A stretch of 64,000 nt of DNA from Calonectria ilicicola (lineage: Eukaryota > Ascomycota > Sordariomycetes > Hypocreales > Nectriaceae): positions 2,418,001-2,482,000 of the forward strand of contig CP085830.1 in assembly GCA_020809705.1 (NCBI GenBank), read 5' to 3'. The translations under genes were made by a program, and so were the position numbers. Shown in pieces: positions 46,822 through 60,440 of this stretch (positions are counted from its first letter, which is position 1; each line of letters starts with the position of its first letter). The notes beneath the pieces are model-generated. The model was not told where the DNA came from and made no database searches. It saw nothing but the letters and a program-made list of their open reading frames with translations.

Positions 46822-49252
46822 CCGGCAGAAACGCTGTCGAGGAGTAGATGTGTTCGAAGGAGTGCTCCTGATGTCTGGTGTATGTCGACTGTTGGGAGCG
46901 GAAGGTGGAGGGTGGAGTGGGCGATGAACGCACGTATCGAGGATCACAAAGGCGACGAGCTGTATTTACGTGACGAACGAATTTCTGCTGTCGGTAGAGG
47001 AGCTGTCCACGGTTGAGCGTGAGTCGATGGGATTGATGGGGATGATGAGAACTGAGGGAAGAGATGAGGTTGTCCAAGGTTGGAGGTGGTGCGTCGGCAC
47101 GAGTTATGTCCGTGCTGCAATGCGCTGTCCTGGGATCTGCTTTTTAGTGGTGGTGAGCTCAGGGAAGATTGGCGCTGTGCGTCGCTGTGCTTAGGCGACC
47201 GGTCCCTTGTAGTGGGACAATGTAGGCAGCATCTGGAGAACCTAGACTCGGGGCAGTCCAGCGCTTCAGTGGGTATCGGGCCCCCATGTTCCACTGGTTG
47301 AGGAGCATGGGTGCGAGTAATTGGATGTGCTGGCTTGGTGGGGCATATGGGTACCCCTCTGCCGCGGCCTTTCTAGATGACCTGGCTCCTTGGAGACTTT
47401 AGAAGGCCTCATGCTGATGCTTCTTGGAGATTCACAGTGGTTTCGAGTCAGATGCGGGAACCAAATAATGTTATATTTTCGATCAGGTCTTATTCAATTG
47501 CCCGAGAACACATCGTTCTTATTTATTTACGTCTGAAGGGGCCAATCTCCAATGCAGTAAAACCCACATAGGCGGCACCCAGTCCATCACATCATACCAC
47601 TAATAACTCTCGACGTCAGGGCCAAGCTCAACAGGACAAGAGCTGATGACGTCCCATCCGCTTCCGTAATCACATGGATCAAGTGGGAATAACTGCAACG
47701 CCAGAGCGATAGGCTCAGTGACGTGCCTTTTTGGGGGAAGCACCAGAATATAATACCCAGATTCCTTCTCAATGCATCATTCTCCACGCCACTGGTTTCT
47801 GGTTACCTAGATTCTCTAGGCATTTAATGATATTCTTGTCAAGATGGTAAAAGAGAATAATTGACATGGTCGTGTGGCATCTACACACATGCAGTTGGGT
47901 GTCGTGCTAAGAGACCCGTGTGACTAAATGACCCACTGTCCAGTCGCCAGCTGATAAGCATCTCCCCTCATCTAAAACCACTGAACCAGGCCAAATGCAA
48001 ATGACATCCATACTCCGCTGGGGATTTATCCGAGGACTAGTTACTATTCATGCCTGCAGGTGGTTCTAGAATAGGTAACTTTGATGCATGGCATTGGAAG
48101 TGGCCCAGGGTACTTGCTGAATCTAACCACCAGGGTTCCTAACCGATGAACTATTCCACTGTTCCTGCTGACAGTTCAGTACATGAAACCCAATGAGGAA
48201 AAAAGAAGGATTCACGACATATCTTTTAACATTTTCCCTAAAATAGTACCTGGTTATACAATTGGACAGAGACAAAAGTCAGAGATAATCAATAACAATC
48301 AGGCTACGCTAAGATCCGAGTTGTGTAACACTACAAATATCAGCAACGCATTCATATCCGCTTTTTCCCGATCACCGAGACTTCCGCCTTTGGTGTGTAT
48401 ACAAATACGACCGAGCGAGTAGTGGGAATTAGCCATGAGTTCCAGAGGTGGCGAGGTTTTCTTGGGTCACAGGAAAAACAAACGGTGATTGCGCTGGGTC
48501 AGTTTTGGCCGTTTTATTTCTTATCAATTATCTCATTCTATTGAGAATTATTTGGCCCTTCGCAGGGTGTGTTGTGTCTAGTAAAGCCTTTTATTTTTCT
48601 CCTTCTGCCACTTACCCGACAGGGTCTGTGACCTGGGATACAAAGGGGCGGCTTACAAGGCATCAACATAATGTCTCTTGGGCACCACATCATCTAGTGA
48701 CGTTATCAGCTAGGCTGCCAAATTAATGCATTCAGTGTCCAGCCACATGTAAGGCCAGAAAAATGAATACCCAACTGTGTGGGAATCACGTGCCCATATT
48801 TTCGCTATCAAAAGCCTTAGGTACCGATGACAGGCCTCCCAGAAACCCGGGCCATCAGGGGTGGCCCGCCACATTGTGGCTTGGAATGTGACACCCAGGA
48901 GGGCGGCGCAAGTTTAGTGTCATTTCTTGGCTCGTGAACTCGGTGTCGTCTTGCGAGTCCTCCTTACTCTAACAACTTGGCGATTTTTCATATTTCACGA
49001 GCTCCGCCACCAACCTGACTCGTTCCCATCTGTTCCAGCCTGAAGCACCATTCAGGGCCACCGAGTCACATTCGATTTTGCGTCTCTTCCACCTCGATCT
49101 TGAACTTGCGCAGCACTTCAGGAGTTATCCCCGGCCGACCGCCCCTCCCACCAGCTCAACGAGCCCCCTTCCATCTCACCGTCTAAACACTCGATCCCAC
49201 CAATCCTGGTTATACCTGAAGCTCCAGAAGACGTCACTATACAATCCCGACC
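46822..49252. other. Divergent intergenic region between GID7 and VPS1
   Basis: A 2.4 kb stretch that contains both promoters. Frames are short and antiparallel. The part at 46850-47300 is purine-rich on the plus strand and could be the GID7 5' leader. Nothing else recognised. Confidence 0.5.
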
Positions 49253-51645
49253 ATGAGCGGTAACCTCTCGACGCCGGGCGGCATTTCGGATCCTGCCCTC
49301 ATCACGTACGCACCCCTCGCCCACTCAGACCCCATAGACAGCTGTCTCTAATCTAATCTTCTCTCAGACTCGTCAACAAGCTGCAAGATGTTTTCGCGAC
49401 CGTTGGAGTCAACAACCCTATTGACCTACCCCAGATTGCCGTTGTCGGTAGTCAGTCAAGCGGAAAAAGTTCAGTTCTTGAGAACATCGTCGGTCGAGAC
49501 TTGTGAGTCCCTTCAACTACTGCCGGAACCCGACCCCACCATAGACTTTTTGGAGCCATCACAGCTGACTCGATGTTCACAGTTTGCCCCGAGGTTCCGG
49601 CATCGTGACCCGACGACCCCTTGTTCTCCAACTCATCAACCGTACCGCGCAATCTAATGGCGTCAATCCAGAAGAGTTCAACGCTGGCACCGACAAGGCC
49701 GCCAACGCCGACGAGTGGGGAGAGTTCCTTCACCTTCCAGGCCAGAAGTTTTTCGACTTCAATAAGATTCGAGACGAAATCTCAAGAGAAACAGAAGCCA
49801 AAGTTGGTCGAAATGGTGGTATCTCACCCGCTCCCATCAACCTACGCATCTACTCTCCCAACGTCCTCACCTTAACCTTGGTCGATTTGCCTGGCTTGAC
49901 CAAGGTCCCCGTGGGAGACCAACCCCGAGATATCGAGCGCCAGATCCGAGAGATGGTTCTTAAGTATATTGGAAAGTCGAACGCTATTGTCCTCGCTGTC
50001 ACTGCTGCTAACCAGGATCTGGCCAACTCGGATGGTCTGAAACTCGCGCGCGAAGTCGACCCCGAAGGTCAACGAACCATTGGTGTCCTCACCAAGGTTG
50101 ATCTGATGGACGAAGGCACAGATGTCATTGATATTCTCTCCAACCGTGTCATTCCTCTCCGATTAGGCTACGTTCCTGTGGTCAACCGAGGTCAGCGCGA
50201 TATCGACAACAAGAAGGCCATCAACGCTGCCCTTGAGGCCGAGAAGAACTTCTTTGAGAACCACAAGGCCTACCGCAACAAGAGCAGTTACTGCGGAACT
50301 CCCTATTTGGCTCGCAAACTCAACTTGATTCTCATGATGCACATTAAGCAAACGCTTCCCGATATCAAGGCTCGCATTTCAAGCTCCCTTCAGAAGTATA
50401 CTGCTGAACTCGAGGGCCTCGGACCTTCTATGCTTGGAAACAGCGCCAACATCGTTCTCAACATTATCACTGAATTTACCAACGAATGGCGAACGGTTTT
50501 AGACGGTAACAACACCGAACTTTCCAGCACCGAATTGTCCGGTGGTGCCCGTATCAGCTTCGTCTTCCATGAACTCTACTCCAACGGCGTTAAGGCTATT
50601 GATCCTTTCGATGTCGTGAAAGATGTCGACATTCGCACAATTCTATACAACTCATCGGGTTCCTCTCCTGCCCTCTTTGTCGGTACCACCGCTTTCGAGT
50701 TGATTGTCAAGCAGCAGATCAAGCGTATGGAGGAGCCCAGCTTAAAGTGTGTCTCGCTCGTTTATGACGAACTAGTACGCATTCTATCCCAGCTCCTCGG
50801 TAAGCAGCTGTACCGCCGCTACCCCCAGCTCAAGGAAAAGATGCACGCCGTTGTCATTGGCTTCTTCAAGAAAGCCATGGAGCCCACTAACAAGCTGGTC
50901 CGAGATCTTGTGTCTATGGAGGCATGCTACATTAACACTGGCCACCCTGATTTCCTCAACGGCCACCGAGTAAGTCATGTCCCCGCGTATTCGGTCCACT
51001 CTTGCTAACCTAGCCAACCACTAGGCTATGGCCATTGTCAATGAGCGCTATAACCCCAGCAAGCCTGTGCAGGTTGATCCCAAGACCGGCAAGCCCCTTG
51101 CTTCCACCCCTCGTGCTGCGAGCCCCACCGTTCCCGACGCTGAGGGCAGCTCCAACTCTGGTTTCTTCGGCAGCTTCTTTGCTGCGAAGAACAAGAAGAA
51201 GGCTGCTGCCATGGAGGCCCCTCCTCCTACCCTTAAGGCCTCCGGCACCCTGTCCGAACGTGAGAACATTGAGGTCGAAGTTATTAGTATGTATAATCGC
51301 TGAGAAATTGATCCCCAACGTGATGCTAATTTTGATCTAGAGCTGTTGATTTCCTCTTACTATAACATTGTCCGACGAACCATGATTGATATGGTCCCTA
51401 AGGCCATCATGCTCACCCTCGTTCAGTAGGTTTCACCTATTTTGCAGCTTCAAAACCCAACTAACCAAATGAATAGATTCACCAAGGATGAAATGCAGCG
51501 AGAGCTCTTAGAAAACATGTACCGAACCGACAGCATTGACGAGTTGCTGAAGGAGAGCGACTACACCATCAGAAGGCGAAAGGAATGCCAGCAGATGGTC
51601 GAGTCTCTATCTAAAGCCAGCGAAATTGTCGCCCAAGTACAGTAA
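49253..51645 (+). CDS. VPS1: Dynamin-related GTPase Vps1
   Basis: Six exons (49253-49305, 49368-49502, 49583-50969, 51025-51286, 51341-51425, 51477-51645) give 696 residues (yeast 704); introns 51-80 nt. The GTPase domain has the P-loop GSQSSGKSS (45-53), switch threonine Thr72 in GIVTRRP, DLPG at 164-167 and TKVD at 233-236. A stalk follows ([20 protein letters not shown], then [20 protein letters not shown]). A short linker stands where dynamins carry a PH domain, rich in Ala/Pro/Lys ([18 protein letters not shown]). The GTPase effector domain closes the chain ([38 protein letters not shown]). Absence of a PH or proline-rich end fits Vps1. It works in vacuolar sorting, endocytosis and peroxisome division. 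Confidence 0.97.
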
Positions 51646-52760
51646 ATACCCCGTCATGGCAAAGAAGAATGAACACACCCTCTTCCCACACCTCCTTTTC
51701 TTTATTCGGCCAATCTTGTAAGGGTCATCAGAAATGACTCTTGCAAAACATGCCTCCATATATTCACCGCACCGCACCGCTTCGCTCCTCCTGGGCTTCA
51801 AGCACTTGATTTTCTCCTCCCCTCGCTCATGCTCTAAACCACAAACACCCCCCACCCCCAAACTCTTCTTCGCCGTTTTCTTCGATACCACACCAATTGT
51901 CCCCAAGGGGGAGAAACATAGAGTAGTAGACTGCCTAATGAAATTGCACGGGATGATGGATGATGAATGGCTTCATGTTATATTGTCACCTTTATTTCTA
52001 CTTGGTTTTGTTCCTCGATCCTATTTGTTGAATACCTGGAGACAAGAAGGAGGGAGCGATGGTCCGAGAATTGCCAACTTGAGGTTCGGGCAGTGGAAAG
52101 GTTTTTTTGGGAGCCGGAGTATGGGAGAGTTTTTATCGTGGTGTAAATCAAGAGGCCATGGGACGTATCTTGTTGGTACCTTCTTATCTGCTCGCGTCGA
52201 AAACTTGGCAGAAGTTAGGTAGAATACATAATTTTTTTCCCCTGATGACGGAGATATAATGTGCTTTCAAAACTAGAGTCCAATATTAGATTCACATAAC
52301 AATTGCACGAATTGCACATTATACGGTTCAACCCTTCCAAAGATATTGTCTTAAAGTTGACTTGTCAGTGCGACTAAGCCATGGTATCATTTTTATCTAT
52401 TTACTCAGGGGTCAACAGGTTTGTTGATGGACATGAGTCAACATGCCCAATGCTAATCACTCTAAGAAATCTTGTCTCGCTATTAGGCATAGTGCCTCGT
52501 GTTTTTAACTACTTTGCCCAAAACCGGTAGCATTATTATTTTTGGTCAGATTTGCATCATCGATCTGCAGATAGACCAATATCCAAAGTTTATGAAGCAC
52601 TTGACCGCTCGTTCAAAACGCCTCTATCGTATTGCGCCACCTCATACACGCATATACCCACACACTGCCATGACTTATCCGTTGTAACGCCATCATAAAC
52701 CTCAAAGAGTAATACCATCAGAGGGAGAACGCAATTAAGGGGTTGTCACCCTAGAATTGG
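51646..52760. other. Convergent gap between VPS1 and the Zn2Cys6 gene
   Basis: About 1.1 kb of 3' flanking DNA. A 162-codon frame at 51734-52222 lies within the likely VPS1 3' UTR; its start is C/A-rich and its translation resembles no family, so I do not call it a gene. Confidence 0.5.
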
Positions 52761-55098
52761 TCACCAAGAGAGTTGTGTCTCGCCATATTTAGGGTCGGGC
52801 AGGCCAGGTTGTAATCCTCGCGTCCCAACCTGTAAACGAGCAGTCCGAGTGCGAAGGTCGAAATCGACAGCACGAATCATTACTCGCTTTTCTTCGGGAA
52901 TTATCCGCGGTATTCTCTTTTGATTATCCATCATTGTTTCAGCTTCCAGCGCTAGAGTCTCTGACTCCTCCAGATTCATGACCCATGTGCAGATATTAGC
53001 GACCATCGTGCTATCCCACATGCCTTCACGTCGGGCGCTACTTCGAAGGAGCTGAATTGCTTGGCGTCTGGTGACGGGATCGCGACACTTACTTCCGACA
53101 ACAAACAAAGGAGCGACAATGCCAAGATCGGCCGCAAAGCGAGGTTTAATGTGAGGTGCTGAGTATCCCGGGCCTGAAAATATACCTGGCGCTTCTGGGT
53201 GATGGCATAGCTGCGAGTGAGTGCACTCATCGGGATTGGGGCATCTTTGTTTAGCTGCCCTTTTCTCTTCGTCGCCTACAATTTCAACAGCAAGGTCAAC
53301 AATAGCCTGGAACTGAGGTAAGAACCCATCAAAGTCCGATTCCTTGTCGCTAAACATCATCAGGTACAGAACCTGACTGTTGGTCTGGAGCATTTTCAAA
53401 GCAGCAATGGCAGCCTTCTCCTGAGGAGACCGCGAGTGTCGCGAGTGAAACAGGTGTTCAAAGGCATCACACCATGTCTCAATTTGATGTTTGAACTCGA
53501 GCCCATATTCTCTCCAAGACCGGGGTAGTGTCCCCTTAGAGTCGGTCTTGACGGCAAATAATCCTTCGATGTATCGCATTATTCTTTCATTGAGCTTGTC
53601 ACAAGCTGCTCGCGCTTCCATTAGAGAGGTAAAATTTTCTGGGATAGCCAATGGCTCATCCGCGGGAGGGGATGCCACTCCACTCGAGCTCGGAGTAGAA
53701 GGGGACGGTGCGCCAGACGGGCTAGAAGCTGATTGCGGTGGGTTAAGTCGAATCACGTAAGGCTGCGGAAAGTGAAAAGCCATGTCGTACGACTTGGCCT
53801 GAATAGCCAAGCGGGTGAACATGGTGACAAGTTCATCTTCAAGAGGACTTTCTGGTGGTGCTGGAGAGTCCATAAGAAGTCGGTCTTGCTGCTGCGTACG
53901 GAACCTTTCCAGAAGGGAAATCCCGGTTTGGATCTGGTTGATTGCTTGTCTGTGATCTCCAATAAAGGAGTCAAAACAGGCCAACAGAACATTGGCCATA
54001 ATCAGGGTTTTATGCGATCTCTGATCCTGGGCATTCAGACCAACAAGAGCATTGCAAGCATCCGAATATCTCTTCACCGCAATCTGCCAGTGTCCCATGA
54101 TAGCTTGCATTCGAGGGTTTGGATTGGGGGTGCTTGGCGTCCCCCGATCTGGAGTTTGCTCCAGAGTTTGGTAAAGAGCGCCAAGGGCAATCACAGCATG
54201 CTTGATGGCGGCCTCGGAGTGGCACTCCTGTAACACGCGACGAGTCCAGAATTCGTTGTCGAAATAGCCGGATAGCTCGCTGGCGGTGTGGGATCTGAAG
54301 ATCTCGAAGTATGGGCCCTCGGTTGGCGGGAGGCGAAGACTCATGGATGGCTGGTATGTCGACACCGATGGATTCATGGCTGCAGCTTGCCCCTGTGCGA
54401 TTCTTTGACGAGCTCGGCGTGGGGGTAGAACAACTTTGCTGGTATGAAAAGGAGACCGGCCAGTAATGGGTGTTTGGGCACTAGCGAGGGGTTTGGGTGC
54501 AATACGGATCTCCTCGAAGGGGCGAGAGCCACGCGGTGGGGGAGGGTATCCAGTACAGGTTTTTTTACTTCGAACACACTGAGTACAAGCCGGACGGGCC
54601 TCATCGCACTTGATACGCCGCTGTCTGCGGACACAGGTGAGCTTTTGGAGGGGTTCAAACCGGGAATGCGGGGGTTACATACTTGCAATTTGTACATCCC
54701 GTCTTGACCTTGGGTTTGCTGGTTCGCACACGCTTTGTCTTTGGTCGTGATGTGAGCTCAGGCGGAGTTGCACCTCCGACAGCGGACGAAGCAGGAGAAA
54801 TGGGAGCAGGCGGTGCGGACTTAAGAGAGGGAGGGGCAGAAGTGCTGTTGGGAGTGTTTGGCGTGTTGGTGGATATAGGCGAGAGGTTCCCGAGCTCAGA
54901 ATTCGGGTTGGGATAGCTGGCACCCGTGTTTATCGACATGTTGCTGGAGTTGCCCTGGATATAGTTTTGACCATATGCGAAAGGGTTTGAGTAAGCAGTT
55001 GCCGGTGTCATCAACCTCGACGCCTCAGTCGTGATGGCACTCAGCGGAGTCGCCTCCGACGGGGGCGATTTAGACTCATCTTTAATCCAATTGGACAT
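52761..55098 (-). CDS. Zn2Cys6 transcription factor with fungal-specific regulatory domain
   Basis: Two exons, 55098-54683 and 54624-52761, give 759 residues; the 58-nt intron (GTATGT...CCGCAG) lies inside the zinc cluster, a common place in this family. The cluster uses Cys135, 138, 145, 152, 155 and 162 with the canonical C-X2-C-X6-C-X6-C-X2-C-X6-C spacing (CTNCKQRRIKCDEARPAC), preceded by a basic stretch KTKRVRTSKPKVKT. The first 130 residues are Ser/Pro/Asn-rich and disordered, a likely activation region. The second exon carries a helical domain typical of Fungal_trans_2 type regulators: YFEIFRSHTASELSGYFDNE, AAIKHAVIALGALYQTLEQ, LIMANVLLACFDSFIGDHRQAI. Target genes are unknown; no biosynthetic cluster adjoins it. 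The 6.2 kb upstream region may hold complex control. Confidence 0.94.
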
Positions 55099-56078
55099 GT
55101 GAAGGTAATGATGGAGGAGGGTGTTTGGTCAAGCACTGACGACAGGTTGGTTGTGTTTGGATGCAGAGAATCAATATGGCACTGACACCCAACGTCTCCC
55201 ATATGCCAATTGTAGAGTTGCCAGGGGACAGAGCCAGCACTTAAGGTGGGGAACTGGACCAGTATTAATCACGAGGCGATAGGCGGTCCGGATGGTCTAG
55301 ACTTTGCTGCGATGAGAAACTCGGAGAAGCAAAATAAGAAGCTTGGTAAAGGATCATGGGCGCAGCACAACGGTCTGACATGCCCCTGTTTGCTGGTGAA
55401 GCGGGTCGGAATCCCCGATGTGTTGCAATCTGGAGTTTGAAGTTGGGGTCCGGAAATAAAGGCCGTCACAAAGTCCGCTTTCGCCCCCCCACTGACACTG
55501 GCGAGATGTCTCACAGGCGGTCGGTAGGCGCGAGACGTATGCCACAGGCTGAGTTATTGGGAACAAGACCAAGACCAAGGTCAAGATCAAGCGAGAGAAG
55601 GGCGACGCAGGTTGGCGAAAACAAGAGGGATCAGGGACGAATTAGGGTACAATGGCGCCAGGGGAAGTGAGAACTAAGGATGGGATATCTGGTGAAACGA
55701 AGAAATTGGTCGTGGACCAGTAGGGTTAAAAGACGAGATGCATTGCCCGGAGTGATATGGTCATATACCGATGCCAAGAACGGCGAGGGAGATGGAGATG
55801 GTCGTGGCGTTGAGGTGGCACGGGATGGACTGTCTCTTTGCAGCGAGTAGGCGCCGAGCGTGAAGGCTCTACCAACCAGGACAGAGCAAGTCCACGACGG
55901 CTACAAATGTGTCAGCCGGAGCAGGAGGTGAGGTGAAGACGGATGCATGGATATGCAGGGAAGGTATGGTATGTGGTAGCTGGTGGCAGGTGGCTGTAGT
56001 GGGATCCCATTAGTGGATCAGTGGGATTTAGTAGGGGATTCTTGGCTGCCCGGGCGGTGGTCCCCTCCATCCGCTCAT

Positions 56079-56110
56079 CCCCATCATCCCCATCCCCATC
56101 CCCATCCCCT
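56079..56110. repeat. (CCCCAT)n-type hexanucleotide repeat
   Basis: About four to five units, beginning with CCCCATCATCCCCAT and followed by looser CATCC words to about 56130. Simple repeat upstream of the Zn2Cys6 gene. Confidence 0.8.
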
Positions 56111-57701
56111 TCATCCATCCAATCCATCCTTTTCCCAGGTTGGCAGGCATGTATTCTCACCCGGCCCACTGTACTGGTAGGGGGGGGCTCTGTGTGTCCT
56201 CGTCCCGCCAACTTTTCTCTTGCCCGCGATGGCGGGGGATCCACCCGTCGCCCTACATACACCAGTCTAGGTCCGTGAGCCCACCTGGGAGCCACGCTAT
56301 ATGTGACATGGAGGGGGCGGGCTCGGCCAGCTTTGCCCTTCTTTAGTCAAGCTGGTCAAAGCAGCAAAGAGGTTTGGTTCTGCCAGCGACAAAAAAAGGA
56401 TGTGCTCGGTTTCCCAACAAGGGGGGTTCCGTGCAGCCAAGCGCAAACATGTCGACCGTCATAATAGCAAGTGGTTTTATTATTATTATTGTTCTCTCCT
56501 CAAAGGGGGGTAGGCAGGTACCCGGCTGCAGCTTAGTGCATAATGCAGATGCAGGCCCATCTTGTCATCAGCTGAAAAGGGCGATGAAAAAAAAAGAAAA
56601 GAAACAAAAAGGAAAAAATGATAGGCCTTCAAATTCCAAATCCCAGGGCCAAACAAGGCCTTTGTGTGACCTTGGCTTGGTTGGCGCCCATTGCTCTCTA
56701 TGGTCCCGGAGCCGCAGCCTGGCCTTGTACTTGATTTACTGGTCGGTCTCAAAAGGCCCCAGGCCATGGCGTCAGGCGTCAGTGGGACCTCCTACTCTAT
56801 CAGGCTGTTTAAACGGCTTAGCGCCAGAGACCGCGGTATTTTGCCGGGACAAGTGGGGCATGTCAAATTGAGGCGTCCGGAACACATTGCGGGCGCTGTT
56901 TGACGCGCTTTAGAGGGGATACACGTGCTGAACATGGCAGAAGGGGAGGATGTGTTTTCTTTTTGGCCTCGATAGATACTGCATCGCGGTGAAAGTGAGC
57001 CAGAGATGTGGTTGGGAGTGCAAAGAAGCTCAAAACAAACATCTGAGATATTTCAAAGAACCAACATGCAGATTCTAGAGAACCCCGGTGTGTCAGAGTG
57101 CCCCCCTGGAAAAGAGACAACCCGCCGCCTGTCTTGTGGCGGGAGCGGATGTGTGCTCCCTGTGCCGACCCAGGGACTTGAATGCAACCTAGGTGTTCGG
57201 CATGAGGCAGGATCCTTGACATGAAATGCTCTCTCCAGATCCGAGTATCAATCATGCCAAAGCGCCCCAATGCTCTCCTCCCATATCATGATTCAGGGGG
57301 GGCGATCCGTGGCACCAGAGTGAGTCGCTTATCCCCCAGTTCCTTGCTGTTCTGTCACTATGGCGTGGGTTAGGGCCGGACACGGTTGGGGTCAGTCCCT
57401 ACCGAGCTCGCAGAGACCGATTTCACATCCCATCCAGCTTAGTGCACAGTAGGCTCGGCCAAACCTCCAGGCAACAGAATTAATAATTCCCCCAACTCCC
57501 CAAACAACTGTGGCTTGATGACCCCAGGGTTCGGGTACGCCACCCTGCAGCCAAAGGCTCTAATCTTTGTGTTGGTTGCCGTTTTACCGTATTGGCAAAA
57601 AAAAGTAGCTGGGCATGCCAGCAACACAGCTCAATTCCTTCTTGAAAAGCGAGTACCAAGAGAAGGAGTATAGAGTGGATGGACATGTGCCCTATCTCCA
57701 A

Positions 57702-57731
57702 CTCCGTCTCCGTCTCCGTCTCCGTCTCCAT
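57702..57731. repeat. (CTCCGT)n hexanucleotide repeat
   Basis: Four exact CTCCGT units followed by a CTCCAT unit. Simple repeat in non-coding DNA. Confidence 0.85.
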
Positions 57732-57910
57732 CTCCACCTGCATGATCCAAGGAACCAAACCCTTGAGAGCGAGAGCGAGAGCTCGGGTGATTCCTGACTG
57801 TTGTCCCATCCCACGGTAGTTGAAAACCCCCTGGTACGAACGAAGTAACGTCAGTCAATTGACTCTGCTGGCTGCCCTACTGCTCCCCTTGCCCAGACAC
57901 CACACTACAG

Positions 57911-58130
57911 GGTCGGTCCCGTGGCGCAGCGGCAGAGGAACTGCCCGTGCCCTTCAATATCGCACCCATCTCCACCAGGTTGCAGGTCGAAACTTTCCAG
58001 GTAACGGGTTGTTGGAAGGATTGGATCCTTACTATTGCCCGATTTCGTGCATGTGCAAGTATTACGCAGTTGTGCGCGGACTCCGTCAGGGGTTGAGAAA
58101 AGATGCTAAGCTAAGAAGAAGAAAAAAAAA
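57911..58130 (+). mobile_element. Probable tRNA-derived SINE-like element
   Basis: The left end carries TGGCGCAGCGG (57922-57932), a strong RNA polymerase III A box, and 53 nt further GGTCGAAACT (57985-57994), close to a B box with one T missing. The sequence then runs into unrelated body sequence of about 100 nt and ends in an A-rich tail (AAGAAGAAGA then nine A) at 58110-58130. This order, tRNA-like head, body, A tail, is the SINE layout known from several filamentous fungi. A folded tRNA cannot be drawn: the acceptor and T stems do not pair. The word CCCGTGG occurs near the left end (57918-57924) and just past the tail (58132-58138), which may be a target duplication. Exact borders are uncertain. 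Confidence 0.55.
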
Positions 58131-60378
58131 CCCCGTGGACTGGCCGCGTAGTGTCTCTGTGTCGGCCAACTACACATGCGCCCAGCACTGAACATAGTTA
58201 GGGGGCTTAGTCCATACAGGTACAGCGAAACAAGTGTTCCTGTAGAAGCTTGGTCCAGGGGAAAGACATTGCCCCGGTCTCGCTTCACATAGAATTTTCC
58301 GGGCTCGTTTCCGAGAATTGTACGAGGCAATGGAACATAGACGTACAACTTTGTTTTCATGCGTTCGTGCTTGCTTATTAACATGAGTATCCCAACCCAG
58401 CTACAAACATGGGGTTGGCTTACCGCCTCAAATCGCCACCGATCTTTAGACATGAACCAGGCGTGCGCTATCTACGTGGCAATTTGCCGCATACCCACCA
58501 TCGCTGTAGTTTTCCTCCTATTGCCGTGTTATTTACATAGCAAACTATAGCCTCATTCGGCCGGAATGGCGGACGGGGATTATGGACTTTACTTGTTGCC
58601 CTCCGCCAAAAATATACCGAGCGGATCCCAATCTTCCTGAGATAACAACAGCATCAGAGCACAGCAGCGGGCCTGAGCGACGCCTAGTGCCGACTGTGCT
58701 CTTCCAGGGACATGGGCCAAGAGGCTCGTGTTTCCCACAATCCCGGAATCGGACCCGGCGAGATTCAAATCCCGTTCCTGGCTTTCCCCAGACAGACTGG
58801 TAATCCGACAGGTTTCCCCTGGCTTAGACCATTTTGGTCCTAAAATACAGGTTCTCTAGCGCACCGCCACTCCCATTTGGGACCGGACGGGGCTGGCTTT
58901 TTGAAGAAGGATTCGCAGGGCTGGAGAATCATACGTTGATGTCGTTTTTTGTGCCTGGCCAAAACATGTGATGCCATCTATACTCCATATAGCACCCTTT
59001 TTTTTTTTTGACAGACCTGCCTCAAGATAAAAATATCTTAGCGAGTGTCAACTCCCCTGTCACGATCGTCCTTCGACGTCGTGCCGATACGTCTCATCTA
59101 TGCGGTGTATCGTCATCCTTTGTAGAAGGCCCACACGGCATCATCCGTCATGCTTAATGCCATGACAAACATATCCATAATTGCCATGTGATTCCAACAG
59201 GGATGTTACAATATACCGCGGTAGGATCAGCGAGTTATCAGCCAACCTATGAACGATTGAGTTATCCCGGAGCCGGTATATTGAGCTTCGGTGAAGGGGA
59301 GCCCTGTGGAGCGAAGGCTGTGCAGCTGCACGGGACTTTCAAAGTCGTTCATCGTCGTTCAAGAGACTACTTCATCTCTTTTCAGGACCGTAAGACTCGC
59401 TAATCAAGCCAGATTCCTATTCCGGCTTGGGGACCCCGCCTTACGGCTAGGTAGAGTCCGAAAGATGATGACACCACTACCATATATCCGTATGCGTGTT
59501 CATGGAGAGTGTCCGGGTATCCATGTCTAGCCACTAATGATGGGTAGAAAGTTCCCTACACCGGCAGAGATGGCCAGGGGCTAATAGCCTTACGGACTTA
59601 CCGACGACCGATTCATGGGGCAAAGAGAAATCCTACGAGTTGTTTCTATAAACACATTCACGGTTACACTCTGAATCCTGTTTGTGGTAAGCCTGAAACT
59701 TCACGGAGCTCATGGGGATCTGCAGGTTTGGCGTTGCGGTGAAGAATATTTTTGACTTGGATGGATACCTGCTCACGATTATTGCCCGACTAGTTAGGAA
59801 CCTTTCGGGATCACGATCCTTCCGCGTCACCCGTACCTTAGATTGGGTTAGACTGATTTAAAATGTGCCGAAACACTCCTTAAACGTCCAGCATTTTATA
59901 TTTATCCACGTGCTGCTCTGCCGTCACCGCTTTGTTGCTTGGGAGTGAGGGAAGTTACCAGAGATTCTATGAGATGGCGTGAGGATATGCCAGATACCTG
60001 GATCTCGAGGGCAATTTCAGATCATACATCTGGATATTCCAGCGTATCCTTGTATTTTGATTCACTGTTTTATCGTGCACCGCCTTGGTATCTATGCAGT
60101 CTTTTCTTCTAAACCCAAGAGCTGAGCGCCTTTCTGTTAGTACGCCAGCAATTGTTGCGGAGCTCTATCGTAGAGCAAGCATGAGGGAAGTTTTCAACAT
60201 ATATTCAATCGTGAAACTTCGTTTTGATCAAGGGCGTGCTGCTTGGTCTACCATATTCGGCCAGCTCCTACACCTCTTGAAGTAAAAAAATGGTGATAGT
60301 CACTGTCGCTTATAATATGTGGTGTTGTACAGGTGTCTTGATATGGGATATCCATCCTTGATTTGCCTTGTTTCTATT

Positions 60379-60440
60379 CTTTGTCTCTCTATCTCTCTCT
60401 ATCTCTCTCCTTGTGTGTATGTTTGTGTGTTTGTGTGTGA
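60379..60440. repeat. CT/CTAT then GT-rich simple sequence
   Basis: Runs of CTCTCTAT units followed by TGTGTGTTTGTGTG-like units. Low-complexity DNA without genes. Confidence 0.7.

Noticed and set aside
51734..52222. 162-codon frame downstream of VPS1
   Set aside because: It lies within the likely 3' UTR, starts in C/A-rich sequence and matches nothing known.
58106..58453. 115-codon minus-strand frame next to the SINE-like element
   Set aside because: It ends in poly-Phe read from the A tail of the element; the rest resembles no family, so it is at best a relic.
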